From positions 1-64,000 of the forward strand of contig CADAJN010000008.1 of assembly GCA_902788365.1 (NCBI GenBank): 64,000 nucleotides of DNA, written 5' to 3'. This DNA is from an uncultured Pseudomonadota bacterium (GTDB lineage Bacteria > Pseudomonadota > Alphaproteobacteria > RF32 > CAG-239). Of this stretch, positions 44,236 to 52,430 are shown one piece after another. Within the stretch, counting starts at the first letter, position 1; every line of letters starts with the position of its first letter. Under the pieces are notes generated by a model. It was given only the letters and a program-made list of their open reading frames with translations, ran no database searches and was not told where the DNA came from. Position numbers and translations under genes: made by a program.

Positions 44236-46770
44236 TTACATCTCAATTACTTGTGATTTCACGTGATTGCCTGATCTAAGCATATTCGGATGTTGGTTTT
44301 TACCATCAATAGTCGTTCCGCGCTCAACTTCCCATTTACCTTCACGTTTCACATCTTGATTTTCAACTTCATCATTCAAGTTAACCTGACGCGGAGTGTC
44401 TTCATTTTTCAGCTCATCATTCAACTTAACTTGCTTCGGTGCAGGAGGTTCATCATGATGAATCGTCTTCGGCGCACGTGGACGACCTTCTTCCCAAGCA
44501 TTTTGATAATTTCCTTGACCGTCCGGACATCTGTAAGTTCCACCAATATAACGGTTATTTGTTACACCTCTGTCAACGCCTTCACCGATATACGCACCCT
44601 TCTTTTCATCAACTAAGTTCAGAACACCATTCAACTTCGCGGCAGAAACATCAACTGTTTCACCGCAAATAATGATTCTGGTCAAGGCGCGCATTTCCTC
44701 TTGGTTGTTGTAATACATCGGCAACCCATTGCTATCAAGTGTTGTAACCCAGAACTTACCTTCTTTGTGAGCCATTTCGGTTTGTTCAATGCTCTTCATG
44801 AATTTATAAACAACCTGTTCATTTGATTCACCTTGGAAGTAGCCGCTGTTGCGAGCATTTTCAATGTTTTGATACATCTTTTGCATTGCTTCTTCCGGAG
44901 AAGAATTTTCTTTACCGAACCAATCAGCATGCTCTTTATAAATACCGGTAATTTTTCTCAGTATTTCATTGTAGTGTTCTTGCGAAATGGTACCGGCATA
45001 TTCAGTAGATACAGAAGTAACTTCTTCAGTCGTTTGACCTTCGGTAGTTTGACCTTCGGTAGTTTGACCTTCTGTCGTCTGACCTTCAGTCGTTTGACCT
45101 TCTGTCGTTTGACCTTCAGTCGTTTGGCCTTCGGTTGTCTCGCCTTGTTGCTGATTAAGCGCTCCTTGCGCTTTTCCGCCCGAAGTTGTCGGTGTTTCAT
45201 CACCTGACAAATAAGAATGAGCCAAACTGATTATTTCACTAACACCGGCAGTTGCAGCTGTAAGCCAAAAGCTGATTTTGCTCATTTTAGCTTTCTGACG
45301 GCTTTCTTCGGTCTGGTCCTTTTGAGCTTGTTTATCATCTTCTCTCATAAACTTATATTGAACGCCCAAGTTACCAAAAATACGCATGGTTGAAGCGCCC
45401 AATTTAGCATTTACGAGTGTTGCCATATTAGCTTCTTGACCGACAAACCCTGCCGCACCGATTAACAAACCACCGACCACACCTGCTGCGGTATTAACGG
45501 CGGCACGTTGCAAATAGCGTTTCTTTTCATCGCCTTCCATAGACTTAAAGATGTTCCACAAGCTCTTAACTTTGCCTTGATTATTTAATTCGGCAATCAG
45601 TTCATCATTTTTGTCTTTTTTAGCCTGACGCAACATCGCTTCACGTTTTTCAATAAGCGGCCAAACCACAGAACCGGCACCGATAAATGCAGCATAACCA
45701 GCAGCAATTACAGCAGCCTTTCCGGCTGAAACATGCGGCGTAGAAACAGCAACAGTCACACCGGCCAAGCCCATGGCAATATATTTATACTTGTTGTTCT
45801 TCATGTTGTCGGCAATGGCATGACGTTGTTCATAAGCCTTGCCGAACCAGCCCTTCATTTTGCTCACAAAGCCGGTTTTTTGCTTTTCAATCGCATTGGC
45901 AGCATTCACCATACCCAATTGACGATACAGTTTGGCACGTTCTTCCATTCTGAGTTGCGTGTCAACCATGCTGTTAATCAGCTGACCTTTGTGCACATCA
46001 GCTTTTTTGCCGCTGTTCGTTATTTCTGCCAAACGTCTGATAACACCTTTGGCATAGTTTTGAAAAGAGAATGATTTTTTCTTTGTTGCCTCTGTCAAGT
46101 GCATATCATTGCTGGCACCGATAGCCACCAACATTTTATTTTGGAATGTGCTTTTAATGCTGTCTCTGATTTCTTGTCTTCTTTTGTCTGCCGACAGCTT
46201 AAACAACTCATCTTCTGCCGCACGATCGGAAATCACCTGATTTTTTGCCGATTCTAATAAACCGTTAAAAAGCTTTTCTCTTTCCGCATCAGAAACCGGT
46301 GCAAAATCATTTTCTTCATCAACAATATTTATGCTGTCGCGCAATTGTTTGGTTGCACTATCTTGTTTTAATTCTTCAATCAAACCTTTAGCGTCATGAT
46401 CCATTCTACGAATATTCATCGTAACTTGGTCATCTTTATTGATCTCAATATGGTTTGCTTCGGCATAGCGTTGGAAAGCATCATCGGCTTCAATCATAAT
46501 TGCTTGACTGTCTAAAGCTTCGCCGATTTTATACAGACCTTCATAATCTTCGCTGATACGCGCCGTCGGCAAATAAGCTGCCGCACGATTTTGTCTGTCT
46601 GTTTTAACTTCGGCATCACCGGTCAAACCCAAGCTGGCTAAAAAGTCATTTTCGCCGGCTGCTTTAACAATTGCCAAAGCTTCGTCAAATTTCATAAACT
46701 CTGTTTTATCTTGCAAATATACCTTAGCTTCATCTAAAGTCATTTTTGCATCTGTATTTGTTGTTGTCAT
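44236..46770 (-). CDS. 844-residue membrane protein with TTEGQ repeats
   Basis: Unrecognised protein. Residues 1-320 are charged and helical; hydrophobic segments lie near 330-375 (GLAGVTVAVS, AAVIAAGYAAFIGAG), 415-440 (AAGVVGGLLIGAAGFVG) and 500-520. They are followed by about seven TTEGQ units (residues 541-582) and a C-terminal soluble region. The layout suggests a protein anchored in or inserted into a membrane. The ATG at 46770 has GGAG upstream. A promoter lies at 46808-46836 and a terminator at 44172. With its neighbour it could be an effector or surface protein, but there is no direct evidence. Confidence 0.68.
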   Translation of the reverse strand: MTTTNTDAKMTLDEAKVYLQDKTEFMKFDEALAIVKAAGENDFLASLGLTGDAEVKTDRQNRAAAYLPTARISEDYEGLYKIGEALDSQAIMIEADDAFQRYAEANHIEINKDDQVTMNIRRMDHDAKGLIEELKQDSATKQLRDSINIVDEENDFAPVSDAEREKLFNGLLESAKNQVISDRAAEDELFKLSADKRRQEIRDSIKSTFQNKMLVAIGASNDMHLTEATKKKSFSFQNYAKGVIRRLAEITNSGKKADVHKGQLINSMVDTQLRMEERAKLYRQLGMVNAANAIEKQKTGFVSKMKGWFGKAYEQRHAIADNMKNNKYKYIAMGLAGVTVAVSTPHVSAGKAAVIAAGYAAFIGAGSVVWPLIEKREAMLRQAKKDKNDELIAELNNQGKVKSLWNIFKSMEGDEKKRYLQRAAVNTAAGVVGGLLIGAAGFVGQEANMATLVNAKLGASTMRIFGNLGVQYKFMREDDKQAQKDQTEESRQKAKMSKISFWLTAATAGVSEIISLAHSYLSGDETPTTSGGKAQGALNQQQGETTEGQTTEGQTTEGQTTEGQTTEGQTTEGQTTEGQTTEEVTSVSTEYAGTISQEHYNEILRKITGIYKEHADWFGKENSSPEEAMQKMYQNIENARNSGYFQGESNEQVVYKFMKSIEQTEMAHKEGKFWVTTLDSNGLPMYYNNQEEMRALTRIIICGETVDVSAAKLNGVLNLVDEKKGAYIGEGVDRGVTNNRYIGGTYRCPDGQGNYQNAWEEGRPRAPKTIHHDEPPAPKQVKLNDELKNEDTPRQVNLNDEVENQDVKREGKWEVERGTTIDGKNQHPNMLRSGNHVKSQVIEM
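45024..45145 (-). repeat. 15-bp in-frame tandem repeat
   Basis: About eight copies of a 15-base unit encode TTEGQ within the 844-residue protein. The unit is a multiple of three, so copy-number change alters length without frameshift. Silent third-base differences between copies are visible. Confidence 0.85.
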
Positions 46771-46807
46771 TTGTAAAACTCCTATTTTCTCATTCATTTC
46801 TGAACAG

Positions 46808-46836
46808 ACTATACACCATTTAAAAACAGATTGCAA
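46808..46836 (-). promoter_or_regulatory. Promoter of the 844-residue protein gene
   Basis: On the minus strand TTGCAA (46831-46836) and TATAGT (46808-46813) are 17 bases apart. The remaining gap to 47121 is AT-rich and holds one TGTCATTACCCGATTCAATC-type palindrome near 47018. Confidence 0.5.
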
Positions 46837-47121
46837 CAACTTTTTGTCAAAAAAATGAAAAAATTTACTTTTTTTAAATAAAACCCCACTTCTATTATAT
46901 ATAAAGTAATTGACAAATTAAAAAAAATGTCCAAAATATTTTTTCATAAATTTTTTTGTTGCCATCTTACATGATAAATTTCCACCGATTGAAGCCGGAA
47001 ACTTGCGTTTCCTGCGCATGTCATTACCCGATTCAATCGGGTAATCTCGGCAAATTAAAAAACATCTTGCTTTCATCGGCCGAACATATTATAAAAGCGC
47101 CATAACAGCGGAGATATAACA

Positions 47122-48204
47122 ATGAAAGTGGATATTTTTGATTTTGAATTAGATAAAGAACTGATTGCCAAACAACCGGCCAATCCGCGCGATTCTTCAC
47201 GGCTTCTAGATTTATCGGACGAAACTGTCATTAATGACCGCCATTTTTACGATTTGCCGCAACTGCTGCACGCCGGTGATGTGATGGTATTTAACGATAC
47301 AAAAGTCATTCCGGCACGCCTATACGGCCAACGCGGCGAAGCTTTGGTAGAAGTTACGTTATATCATCCGGATGATGGAATCCGCTGGTGGTCGTTCATC
47401 AAAAATTCCAAACGCCTGCATATCGGTGATGAAATTCGCTTTTATACCGCCGAAATCAGTGCCGCCGATTCGCAATTTACGGCTGAAGTGGTGCAAAAAG
47501 ACCAAGAAGACGGTGTGCTGATAAAATTTAATTGTGCCACCGATGATTTAGGCAAGCTTTTAGAACAATACGGTTCCATGCCTTTACCGCCGTATATCAA
47601 GCGCGACCGGCCACTTACCGGCTTGTGGAACCGTTATAACGACAAAGAAGACTATCAAACCGTATATGCCAAACACGAAGGCGCCGTTGCCGCCCCAACT
47701 GCCGGTCTGCACTTTACCGACAGACTGCTTAAACAAATTGACGATATGGGTGTTCAACGTGTGTTTTTAACTTTGCATGTCGGCGCCGGCACTTTTCTGC
47801 CGGTCAAAACCGATGATACCGAAAATCACAAAATGCACGCCGAATATGGTGTTATATCGCCTGAAACCTGCGAAATTATTAACCGTGCCAAACGCGAAGG
47901 TCGCCGCATTATTGCCGTAGGCACCACCTCGGTGCGTTTATTGGAAAGTGCAGCTGATGAAAGCGGTGTTTTGCACCCGTTCTGCGGCGAAACCGATATT
48001 TTCATCACACCGGGCTATAAATTCCGCATTTTAGACACCATTATTACCAATTTTCACTTGCCGAAATCTACACTGTTTATGCTCATTTGCGCCATCGGCG
48101 GCATAAAGCACATGCAACAGGCTTATGCTCATGCCATTAAAGAAAAATATCGTTTTTATTCTTATGGTGACAGTTGCATTATCAAATGCGTAAATAAAAT
48201 TTAA
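47122..48204 (+). CDS. queA: tRNA preQ1(34) ribosyltransferase-isomerase
   Basis: Transfers and rearranges the ribosyl part of S-adenosylmethionine to make epoxyqueuosine at tRNA position 34. The 360-residue product is full length and shows typical blocks: DFELDKELIAKQPA at the N-terminus, VMVFNDTKVIPARL near residue 55, GAVAAPTAGLHFT near residue 188, FLTLHVGAGTFLPV near residue 214 and TNFHLPKSTLFML near residue 308. GGAG precedes the ATG. A GGDEF-like gene follows after 40 bases. Confidence 0.96.
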   Translation: MKVDIFDFELDKELIAKQPANPRDSSRLLDLSDETVINDRHFYDLPQLLHAGDVMVFNDTKVIPARLYGQRGEALVEVTLYHPDDGIRWWSFIKNSKRLHIGDEIRFYTAEISAADSQFTAEVVQKDQEDGVLIKFNCATDDLGKLLEQYGSMPLPPYIKRDRPLTGLWNRYNDKEDYQTVYAKHEGAVAAPTAGLHFTDRLLKQIDDMGVQRVFLTLHVGAGTFLPVKTDDTENHKMHAEYGVISPETCEIINRAKREGRRIIAVGTTSVRLLESAADESGVLHPFCGETDIFITPGYKFRILDTIITNFHLPKSTLFMLICAIGGIKHMQQAYAHAIKEKYRFYSYGDSCIIKCVNKI

Positions 48205-48244
48205 ACCCTTTTGCCTTATCTTGTCCGCATACAGGAGAAAAAAT

Positions 48245-49423
48245 ATGCGGTTGGCATGGAGTCAAAATTTTAAGCAAACCATCATTACCATCAAACGGTC
48301 ATTTTTACCGGCAACTCTGCTTGCCGCGGCATTGGTGCTGTTTTTTGCGCAAAACCCGTTTGAGTTTGACTTCAGCAACATTTTGCACTATTGTTTTTTG
48401 GCCATAAATCTTGCCGGTTTGCTGTTTTTGGCACTCACCAATCAAAACAAACCGTTTTTCAGTCTTGGCATGGGGCTGATTTGCTATTTGCTGCTAAATT
48501 GGCTGAAAAGCAAAGCCGGCGATAATTTTATCACCGACAGCCGCTTTTTATGGCTGTGTTTTTTAATGCCGCTAAACTTCGGGTTGTTTTATTTTTTACC
48601 AACCGGAAAACTTCGCACCATGCAGAGCGTATACATTTTGGCGGCAATATTGGTAGAGCTTGCTTTTATTGATCGCGCCGGCAATTTAATCGCCGAATTT
48701 CCGTATATTGAAATTTGTTGGCAAAGTATGCCGCTTTGGCTTGCTTTGCTATGGTTTATTGTGTTGGCTTGCCAGTTGCTGGCGGTATGTTTTCGCGCCA
48801 CGCATCTCAATTTGGGCCTGTTTTATGGTTATTGCAGCTTATTTTTGGGCTTTATTTATGCCGATACGCCGTCTGGTTTAAGTGTTTTCTTTTTAGGCTT
48901 TGCGCTGATTCTGACCACAGCGTCTTTGCTTGATTTTCATCACCGTTATTACTATGACGACTTGGAAAATGTTGAAAGTTACGCCACTTTTTTGGCACAC
49001 TGTGCCAATAGATTTGCCTTTAAATATTCCATCGGCATTTTCAGCATAGATAATCGCGACAAATGGCGTGCCGAAATCGGCGCCGGAAAACTCCAAACCC
49101 TAGAGCAAATGATTGTCCAAAAAATCCGAGAATTTCCCGAAGAATATGATGTTTATCGCTATAATCACGAAGAATATATTATTGTCTTTAATAATCAAAA
49201 CAATAAGCAGGCACGCGATAATGCCGAAAACATTCGCCGCACCATAGCGGCAGCCGAATTTGTTTTCACCTCCGGCAAAAGCATCAAAATCACTGTCTCG
49301 GTAGCCATTGCCGAGAAAACGCGCAAATATATGGAGGGTGCGATTGTTGCCGAACGTGCGCATGAAGGGCTGCAAAAAAGCCACAAATTTAACAGCAATA
49401 TTGTTACCATTGTGCCAAACTAG
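48245..49423 (+). CDS. Membrane protein with degenerate GGDEF domain
   Basis: Protein of 392 residues. About eight hydrophobic segments fill the first 235 residues, followed by a cytoplasmic domain that folds like GGDEF: YRYNHEEYIIVF takes the place of the catalytic R-(Y/W)-GGDEF-(F/I) strand, and VSVAIAE replaces SIGIA. The GG and the acidic DE are replaced by NHEE, so diguanylate cyclase activity is unlikely; it may bind a nucleotide or act as a sensor. The ATG at 48245 has CAGGAG upstream. Its 3' end overlaps that of lgt by 4 bases. Confidence 0.72.
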   Translation: MRLAWSQNFKQTIITIKRSFLPATLLAAALVLFFAQNPFEFDFSNILHYCFLAINLAGLLFLALTNQNKPFFSLGMGLICYLLLNWLKSKAGDNFITDSRFLWLCFLMPLNFGLFYFLPTGKLRTMQSVYILAAILVELAFIDRAGNLIAEFPYIEICWQSMPLWLALLWFIVLACQLLAVCFRATHLNLGLFYGYCSLFLGFIYADTPSGLSVFFLGFALILTTASLLDFHHRYYYDDLENVESYATFLAHCANRFAFKYSIGIFSIDNRDKWRAEIGAGKLQTLEQMIVQKIREFPEEYDVYRYNHEEYIIVFNNQNNKQARDNAENIRRTIAAAEFVFTSGKSIKITVSVAIAEKTRKYMEGAIVAERAHEGLQKSHKFNSNIVTIVPN

Positions 49424-50220
49424 GCTTTTTTCAGCGGTCGACAAGCCCGATACAATAACCACACGCCAAGTGCAATAATCGGCAGAGATAGACACTGCCC
49501 CATGGTCAGACCGCCCCACAAAAAGCCGATTTGCGCATCCGGTTCACGGAATTGTTCCACAAAAGCACGGCAACCGGCATAGCCAAGCAAAAACACGCCC
49601 GATAAAAAGCCTTTGCGTTCGCGACACCATTTTACCTGCCACAGCACATTCAGCACAACAAACAACAGGATTCCTTCCAGACACGCCTCATACAGTTGCG
49701 AGGGGTGCCGCGGCACATAACCGCCGCGCGGAAAGCGCACTGCCCATGCCACATCAGTGGTGCGTCCCCATAGTTCGTCATTGGCAAAATTGGCTAAGCG
49801 CCCCAAAAAAATCCCCAGCGGCACCACCGGTGCCACCAAATCCGTTAAACCCAAAAACGAAAATTTCAAATGTTTTGACAGCAGATAAATAGCGATAATC
49901 ACTCCCAAAATGCCGCCATGAAAAGACATTCCTCCGTGCCACAACGCAAAAATCTGCCACGGCTGATGCCAATATTGACCGGCACCATAAAACAAAACAT
50001 AGCCGAGCCTTCCGCCTAAAATAATGCCCAGTGTTATATAAAATGCGGCATCTTCCAAATTTTTTGATGTTAGAGCAATATCATATTTTTTTACCCGCTT
50101 GGCCACTAACCACCAACCGAACAAAATACCGACTAAATAGGCCATAGAATACCAACGTAACGCCAACGGCCCCACAGAAAAAATAATCGGCGAAATCGCC
50201 GGATATGCCAAACCTGTCAT
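49420..50220 (-). CDS. lgt: Prolipoprotein diacylglyceryl transferase
   Basis: Inner-membrane enzyme that attaches diacylglycerol to the lipobox cysteine of prolipoproteins. The 266-residue product has seven hydrophobic segments, GGMSFHGG near residue 100, the signature GRLANFANDELWGR near residue 140, and RHPSQLYEA near residue 180. The ATG at 50220 has GAGAGG upstream; the reading frame is open further but has no good start. Its substrates here would include SodC (21381) and the Bor-like protein (15214). Confidence 0.95.
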   Translation of the reverse strand: MTGLAYPAISPIIFSVGPLALRWYSMAYLVGILFGWWLVAKRVKKYDIALTSKNLEDAAFYITLGIILGGRLGYVLFYGAGQYWHQPWQIFALWHGGMSFHGGILGVIIAIYLLSKHLKFSFLGLTDLVAPVVPLGIFLGRLANFANDELWGRTTDVAWAVRFPRGGYVPRHPSQLYEACLEGILLFVVLNVLWQVKWCRERKGFLSGVFLLGYAGCRAFVEQFREPDAQIGFLWGGLTMGQCLSLPIIALGVWLLYRACRPLKKA

Positions 50221-50458
50221 TTTCAGCCTCTCATATATATAATTACTTAAAAGTATATTAAGAAAAAACAGATAATCCACATTTAAAAAAAAATTATAAA
50301 CACCATTATTTGCATCACATTGATTTTGCACAATTTATAAAAATAAAAAAGGCAAAAAAAATTTTTTTACGCAAAAAAAGTGGAAAACTTAAGTATAAAA
50401 ATTGTCAGCCGACTCGATATTATGTCATCATAATTTCGGAAACCAACAAGGATTTGAA

Positions 50459-50935
50459 ATGCTCGCCGAAAGTTTATGTAAATACAACCCGATTGATGAT
50501 ATTGAATGCCTGTTTGCCAAGCAACAGCATTCCACCGAACGTCGTTCCGACAGTGAAATCGTGGTTGAAATCTCCGGTAAATGGGATAATATGCTCCTTT
50601 TCTTTGCATGGGAAGAACAGTTAAATTGTCTGCACATTTCCTGCCTGATTAACCTGACACCGGAAGCGGTAAACCTGCCAAGCATTTTTGAATTGTTGGC
50701 TCTTTTAAATGAAGATTTGTGGGTAGGTTATTTTTCATATTGGGAAGAAGCGCAAATGCCTATTTTCAAACATTCTATTTTTATTGATGAAAAAGATACA
50801 AATTTGGTCTCAAAATTAAGCCAGATTCTCAACATTGCCATCACCGAATGTGAACGAGCCTACCCGATTTTCCACGCTGTTTTGAAGCAAAACATTGCCC
50901 CTCGCCGTGCATTATTGCCACTTACGTTGATGTAA
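50459..50935 (+). CDS. YbjN-domain protein
   Basis: Cytoplasmic protein of 158 residues of the YbjN family (PF10722-like), with no known enzymatic activity. Family features are the strand pattern DSEIVVEISGKWDNMLLFFAWEEQLNCLHISCLI and the helix LLALLNEDLWVGYFSYWEEAQMP. The ATG at 50459 follows AAGGA. Proteins of this type are common singletons in alphaproteobacteria and have been linked to stress or motility in enterobacteria. It stands alone. Confidence 0.75.
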   Translation: MLAESLCKYNPIDDIECLFAKQQHSTERRSDSEIVVEISGKWDNMLLFFAWEEQLNCLHISCLINLTPEAVNLPSIFELLALLNEDLWVGYFSYWEEAQMPIFKHSIFIDEKDTNLVSKLSQILNIAITECERAYPIFHAVLKQNIAPRRALLPLTLM

Positions 50936-50939
50936 AATA

Positions 50940-51075
50940 AAGCTCTCCTGCAAAGCACTCTGCAGGCATCTTCGCACGTCAGTGCACCCTCCGCCAATAC
51001 GCCATGACGCGCGCCAGCGCTTTAAATGTCACCCCTCCGTGCTCTGCACGGATAAGGGGTCTACCGATTCTTATA
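50940..51075. repeat. Remnants of short repeats
   Basis: GGCATCTTCGCAC, CGCGCCAGCGC and two small palindromes (CTCCGTGCTCTGCACGG region) resemble pieces of the repeat families seen at 38690 and 43565. Confidence 0.4.
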
Positions 51076-51117
51076 ATAAATTTTGCTTGCATTTTGGTAT
51101 TGTTGGTTTAATATAAA

Positions 51118-51272
51118 TTTGCCGACAAGAGATTGCCGGCGGAGTATCCTAACTCCGAATAAGAAATAAACTCCTCTTTTGGGGAGCCGGCAAAATATAT
51201 TGAATATGCCGGACTGTTCTCTTATTACAGTTAGGAACTCCCCGCCTTGAAGGAATTTGAGGCGGTTTTTTT
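51118..51272 (+). ncRNA. Structured leader or small RNA with terminator
   Basis: A long hairpin: GGC-GGAG (51138-51144) pairs with CTCC-GCC (51238-51246), TCCTAACT (51147-51154) with AGTTAGGA (51229-51236), and AATAAGA (51158-51164) with TCTTATT (51220-51226). Inside are two hairpins, CTCCTC-TTTT-GGGGAG (51171-51186) and CCGGCA / TGCCGG (51187-51212). A rho-independent terminator follows: CCGCCT (51242) / AGGCGG (51260) and seven T. The terminator's 5' arm overlaps the base of the long hairpin, so the two folds exclude each other. AACTCCTCTTTT at 51169-51180 is complementary to the next gene's RBS. No known class recognised. Confidence 0.65.
51242..51272 (+). terminator. Rho-independent terminator before the HTH gene
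   Basis: CCGCCT (51242-51247) and AGGCGG (51260-51265) form the stem, followed by seven T, 33 bases before the HTH start codon. Confidence 0.8.
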
Positions 51273-51286
51273 GTTGAAATTAACAA

Positions 51287-51298
51287 AAAAGAGGAGTT
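51287..51298 (+). promoter_or_regulatory. HTH gene RBS complementary to upstream RNA
   Basis: AAAAGAGGAGTT contains the Shine-Dalgarno GAGGAG, 8 bases before the ATG at 51305. It is the exact reverse complement of 51169-51180 in the RNA upstream. Confidence 0.6.
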
Positions 51299-51304
51299 CT
51301 GAAA

Positions 51305-51529
51305 ATGTCTATTCCCAATTTAATCTCTCGCGATATTTTGGCTGAAATCTGCCCACAATTTAAGCAATTACGACTTAATCGCAGCATCAGCATTGAAGAA
51401 TTACACACCGCCGTAAACATCAGTGTCCATTCGCTCAAACGCATGGAACAATGCAAACGTTTACCTTATAGCTATTTTAAGCGGTTGGCAAAATTTTACG
51501 GCGTTAATATACACATCGTGCTGGGATGA
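51305..51529 (+). CDS. Small HTH DNA-binding protein
   Basis: A 74-residue protein made almost entirely of an Xre/Cro-type helix-turn-helix: FKQLRLNRSISIEELHTAVN, then ISVHSLKRMEQCKRLPYSYFKRLAKFYGVNIH. It has no sensor domain. GAGGAG lies 8 bases before the ATG. It is expressed behind the structured RNA and terminator at 51118-51272, so both read-through and RBS occlusion may control it. The gene ends just before the second structured repeat element. Target genes are unknown. Confidence 0.75.
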   Translation: MSIPNLISRDILAEICPQFKQLRLNRSISIEELHTAVNISVHSLKRMEQCKRLPYSYFKRLAKFYGVNIHIVLG

Positions 51530-51568
51530 AACCTCGGCTAGCGTGTGTAGATACCAGCTCAAGGCAGT

Positions 51569-51697
51569 AAACCTCGGATAGCGTGTGTGATTGCGCCGCA
51601 ACTTTAGAGCCTTCGGCGCTGCTTTAAGCAGTGAACGACGTGTAGAAATGCTACACGAGGAGAAAAGTTGCAAGCAGATGACAATTAGACGAGGTTT
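51569..51697. repeat. Structured intergenic element, copy 2
   Basis: Outer arms AAACCTCG (51569-51576) / CGAGGTTT (51690-51697), middle GCAACTTT (51598-51605) / AAAGTTGC (51664-51671), inner CGTGTAG (51639-51645) / CTACACG (51651-51657), plus a further hairpin CTGCTTTAAGCAG (51619-51631). A partial direct repeat of the left end lies at 51529-51549 (AACCTCGGCTAGCGTGTGT). It shares a 23-base identical core with copy 1 (51652-51674 versus 23053-23075). Confidence 0.6.
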
Positions 51698-52425
51698 ACC
51701 CATTTGATGCGGCATTGCGCCAACTCATCTCCCGATTTCGTATCGCATATAGAGTGCATACTTTCATCTTCAGTTTGTTCGGTAAAAACATCTACCGTTT
51801 CGCCGTATAGCGCTTCTTTTTTGAAGCAAAGCTCAATTTCAGATGGTAAATGTGTCATCCGATAGTCTTTATCCACACTTTCGCTGGCCCACAACGGATA
51901 AATGGTATTATTGACATGACCGTTCACATCAATATCGTCAAACCGCACCTTGAAAGATGTTTTGCTTGCCGATTCGCTAACCGTCGGTAATTTCGGAAAA
52001 TCGGTTTTCAAAGCACGTTCACCAAATGCTTCATAATCCGGAAAATATTTACTCAGCGTCACCGGCCGCCGCCGTTTGGCATCAATCAACACCCATTGGC
52101 TACTGGCCAAAATAATTGGTTTGCCGGATTCGTCAGTCATTGTAAAATCGCGGATGGCACCCCAAAGTTTTTTTTCGGCCGGCCATGTTTCAATCACAAA
52201 ACTCTCATGCTGGCGAGGCATTCTGAAAATTTTCACCAAATAGTTAGAGCCAACCCATGCCAAATCATGCCGGGCACAAACCTCTAACCCTAAACCGAGC
52301 TTATCAGCGTTTTCCACTGCAATATCTTGCAGAATGCTCATTAAGCTCAATAAACGCAAAAAACCATGACAATCTACTTCATGGCTTTTGACATTATATT
52401 CTTTTTTGTATTTCGTCGCACGCAT
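51685..52425 (-). CDS. Acyl-ACP thioesterase family protein
   Basis: Hot-dog-fold thioesterase of 246 residues, similar to FatA/FatB-type acyl-ACP thioesterases (PF01643). It has two hot-dog units; FDDIDVNGHVNNTIYP near residue 158 contains the conserved D.N.HVNN.(R/I)Y, and SSQWVLIDAKRRRPVT near residue 108 is typical of the first unit. It would release fatty acids from acyl carrier protein or act on another thioester. It follows the transglycosylase gene by 5 bases. Its last codons (NLV-stop) lie inside structured element copy 2. Confidence 0.82.
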   Translation of the reverse strand: MRATKYKKEYNVKSHEVDCHGFLRLLSLMSILQDIAVENADKLGLGLEVCARHDLAWVGSNYLVKIFRMPRQHESFVIETWPAEKKLWGAIRDFTMTDESGKPIILASSQWVLIDAKRRRPVTLSKYFPDYEAFGERALKTDFPKLPTVSESASKTSFKVRFDDIDVNGHVNNTIYPLWASESVDKDYRMTHLPSEIELCFKKEALYGETVDVFTEQTEDESMHSICDTKSGDELAQCRIKWVNLV

Positions 52426-52430
52426 ACTAT

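Noticed and set aside
45024..45145. Short regular repeats considered as a CRISPR array
   Set aside because: The unit is 15 bases without spacers and codes in frame for TTEGQ inside a gene; no cas genes are present.
44958..45203. Lys-rich 81-codon frame overlapping the tandem repeat
   Set aside because: It is the same 15-bp repeat read in another frame on the coding strand of the 844-residue gene.
51118..51272. Known riboswitch classes (FMN, TPP, cobalamin, SAM) for the RNA before the HTH gene
   Set aside because: Signature sequences of these classes were looked for by eye and not found.
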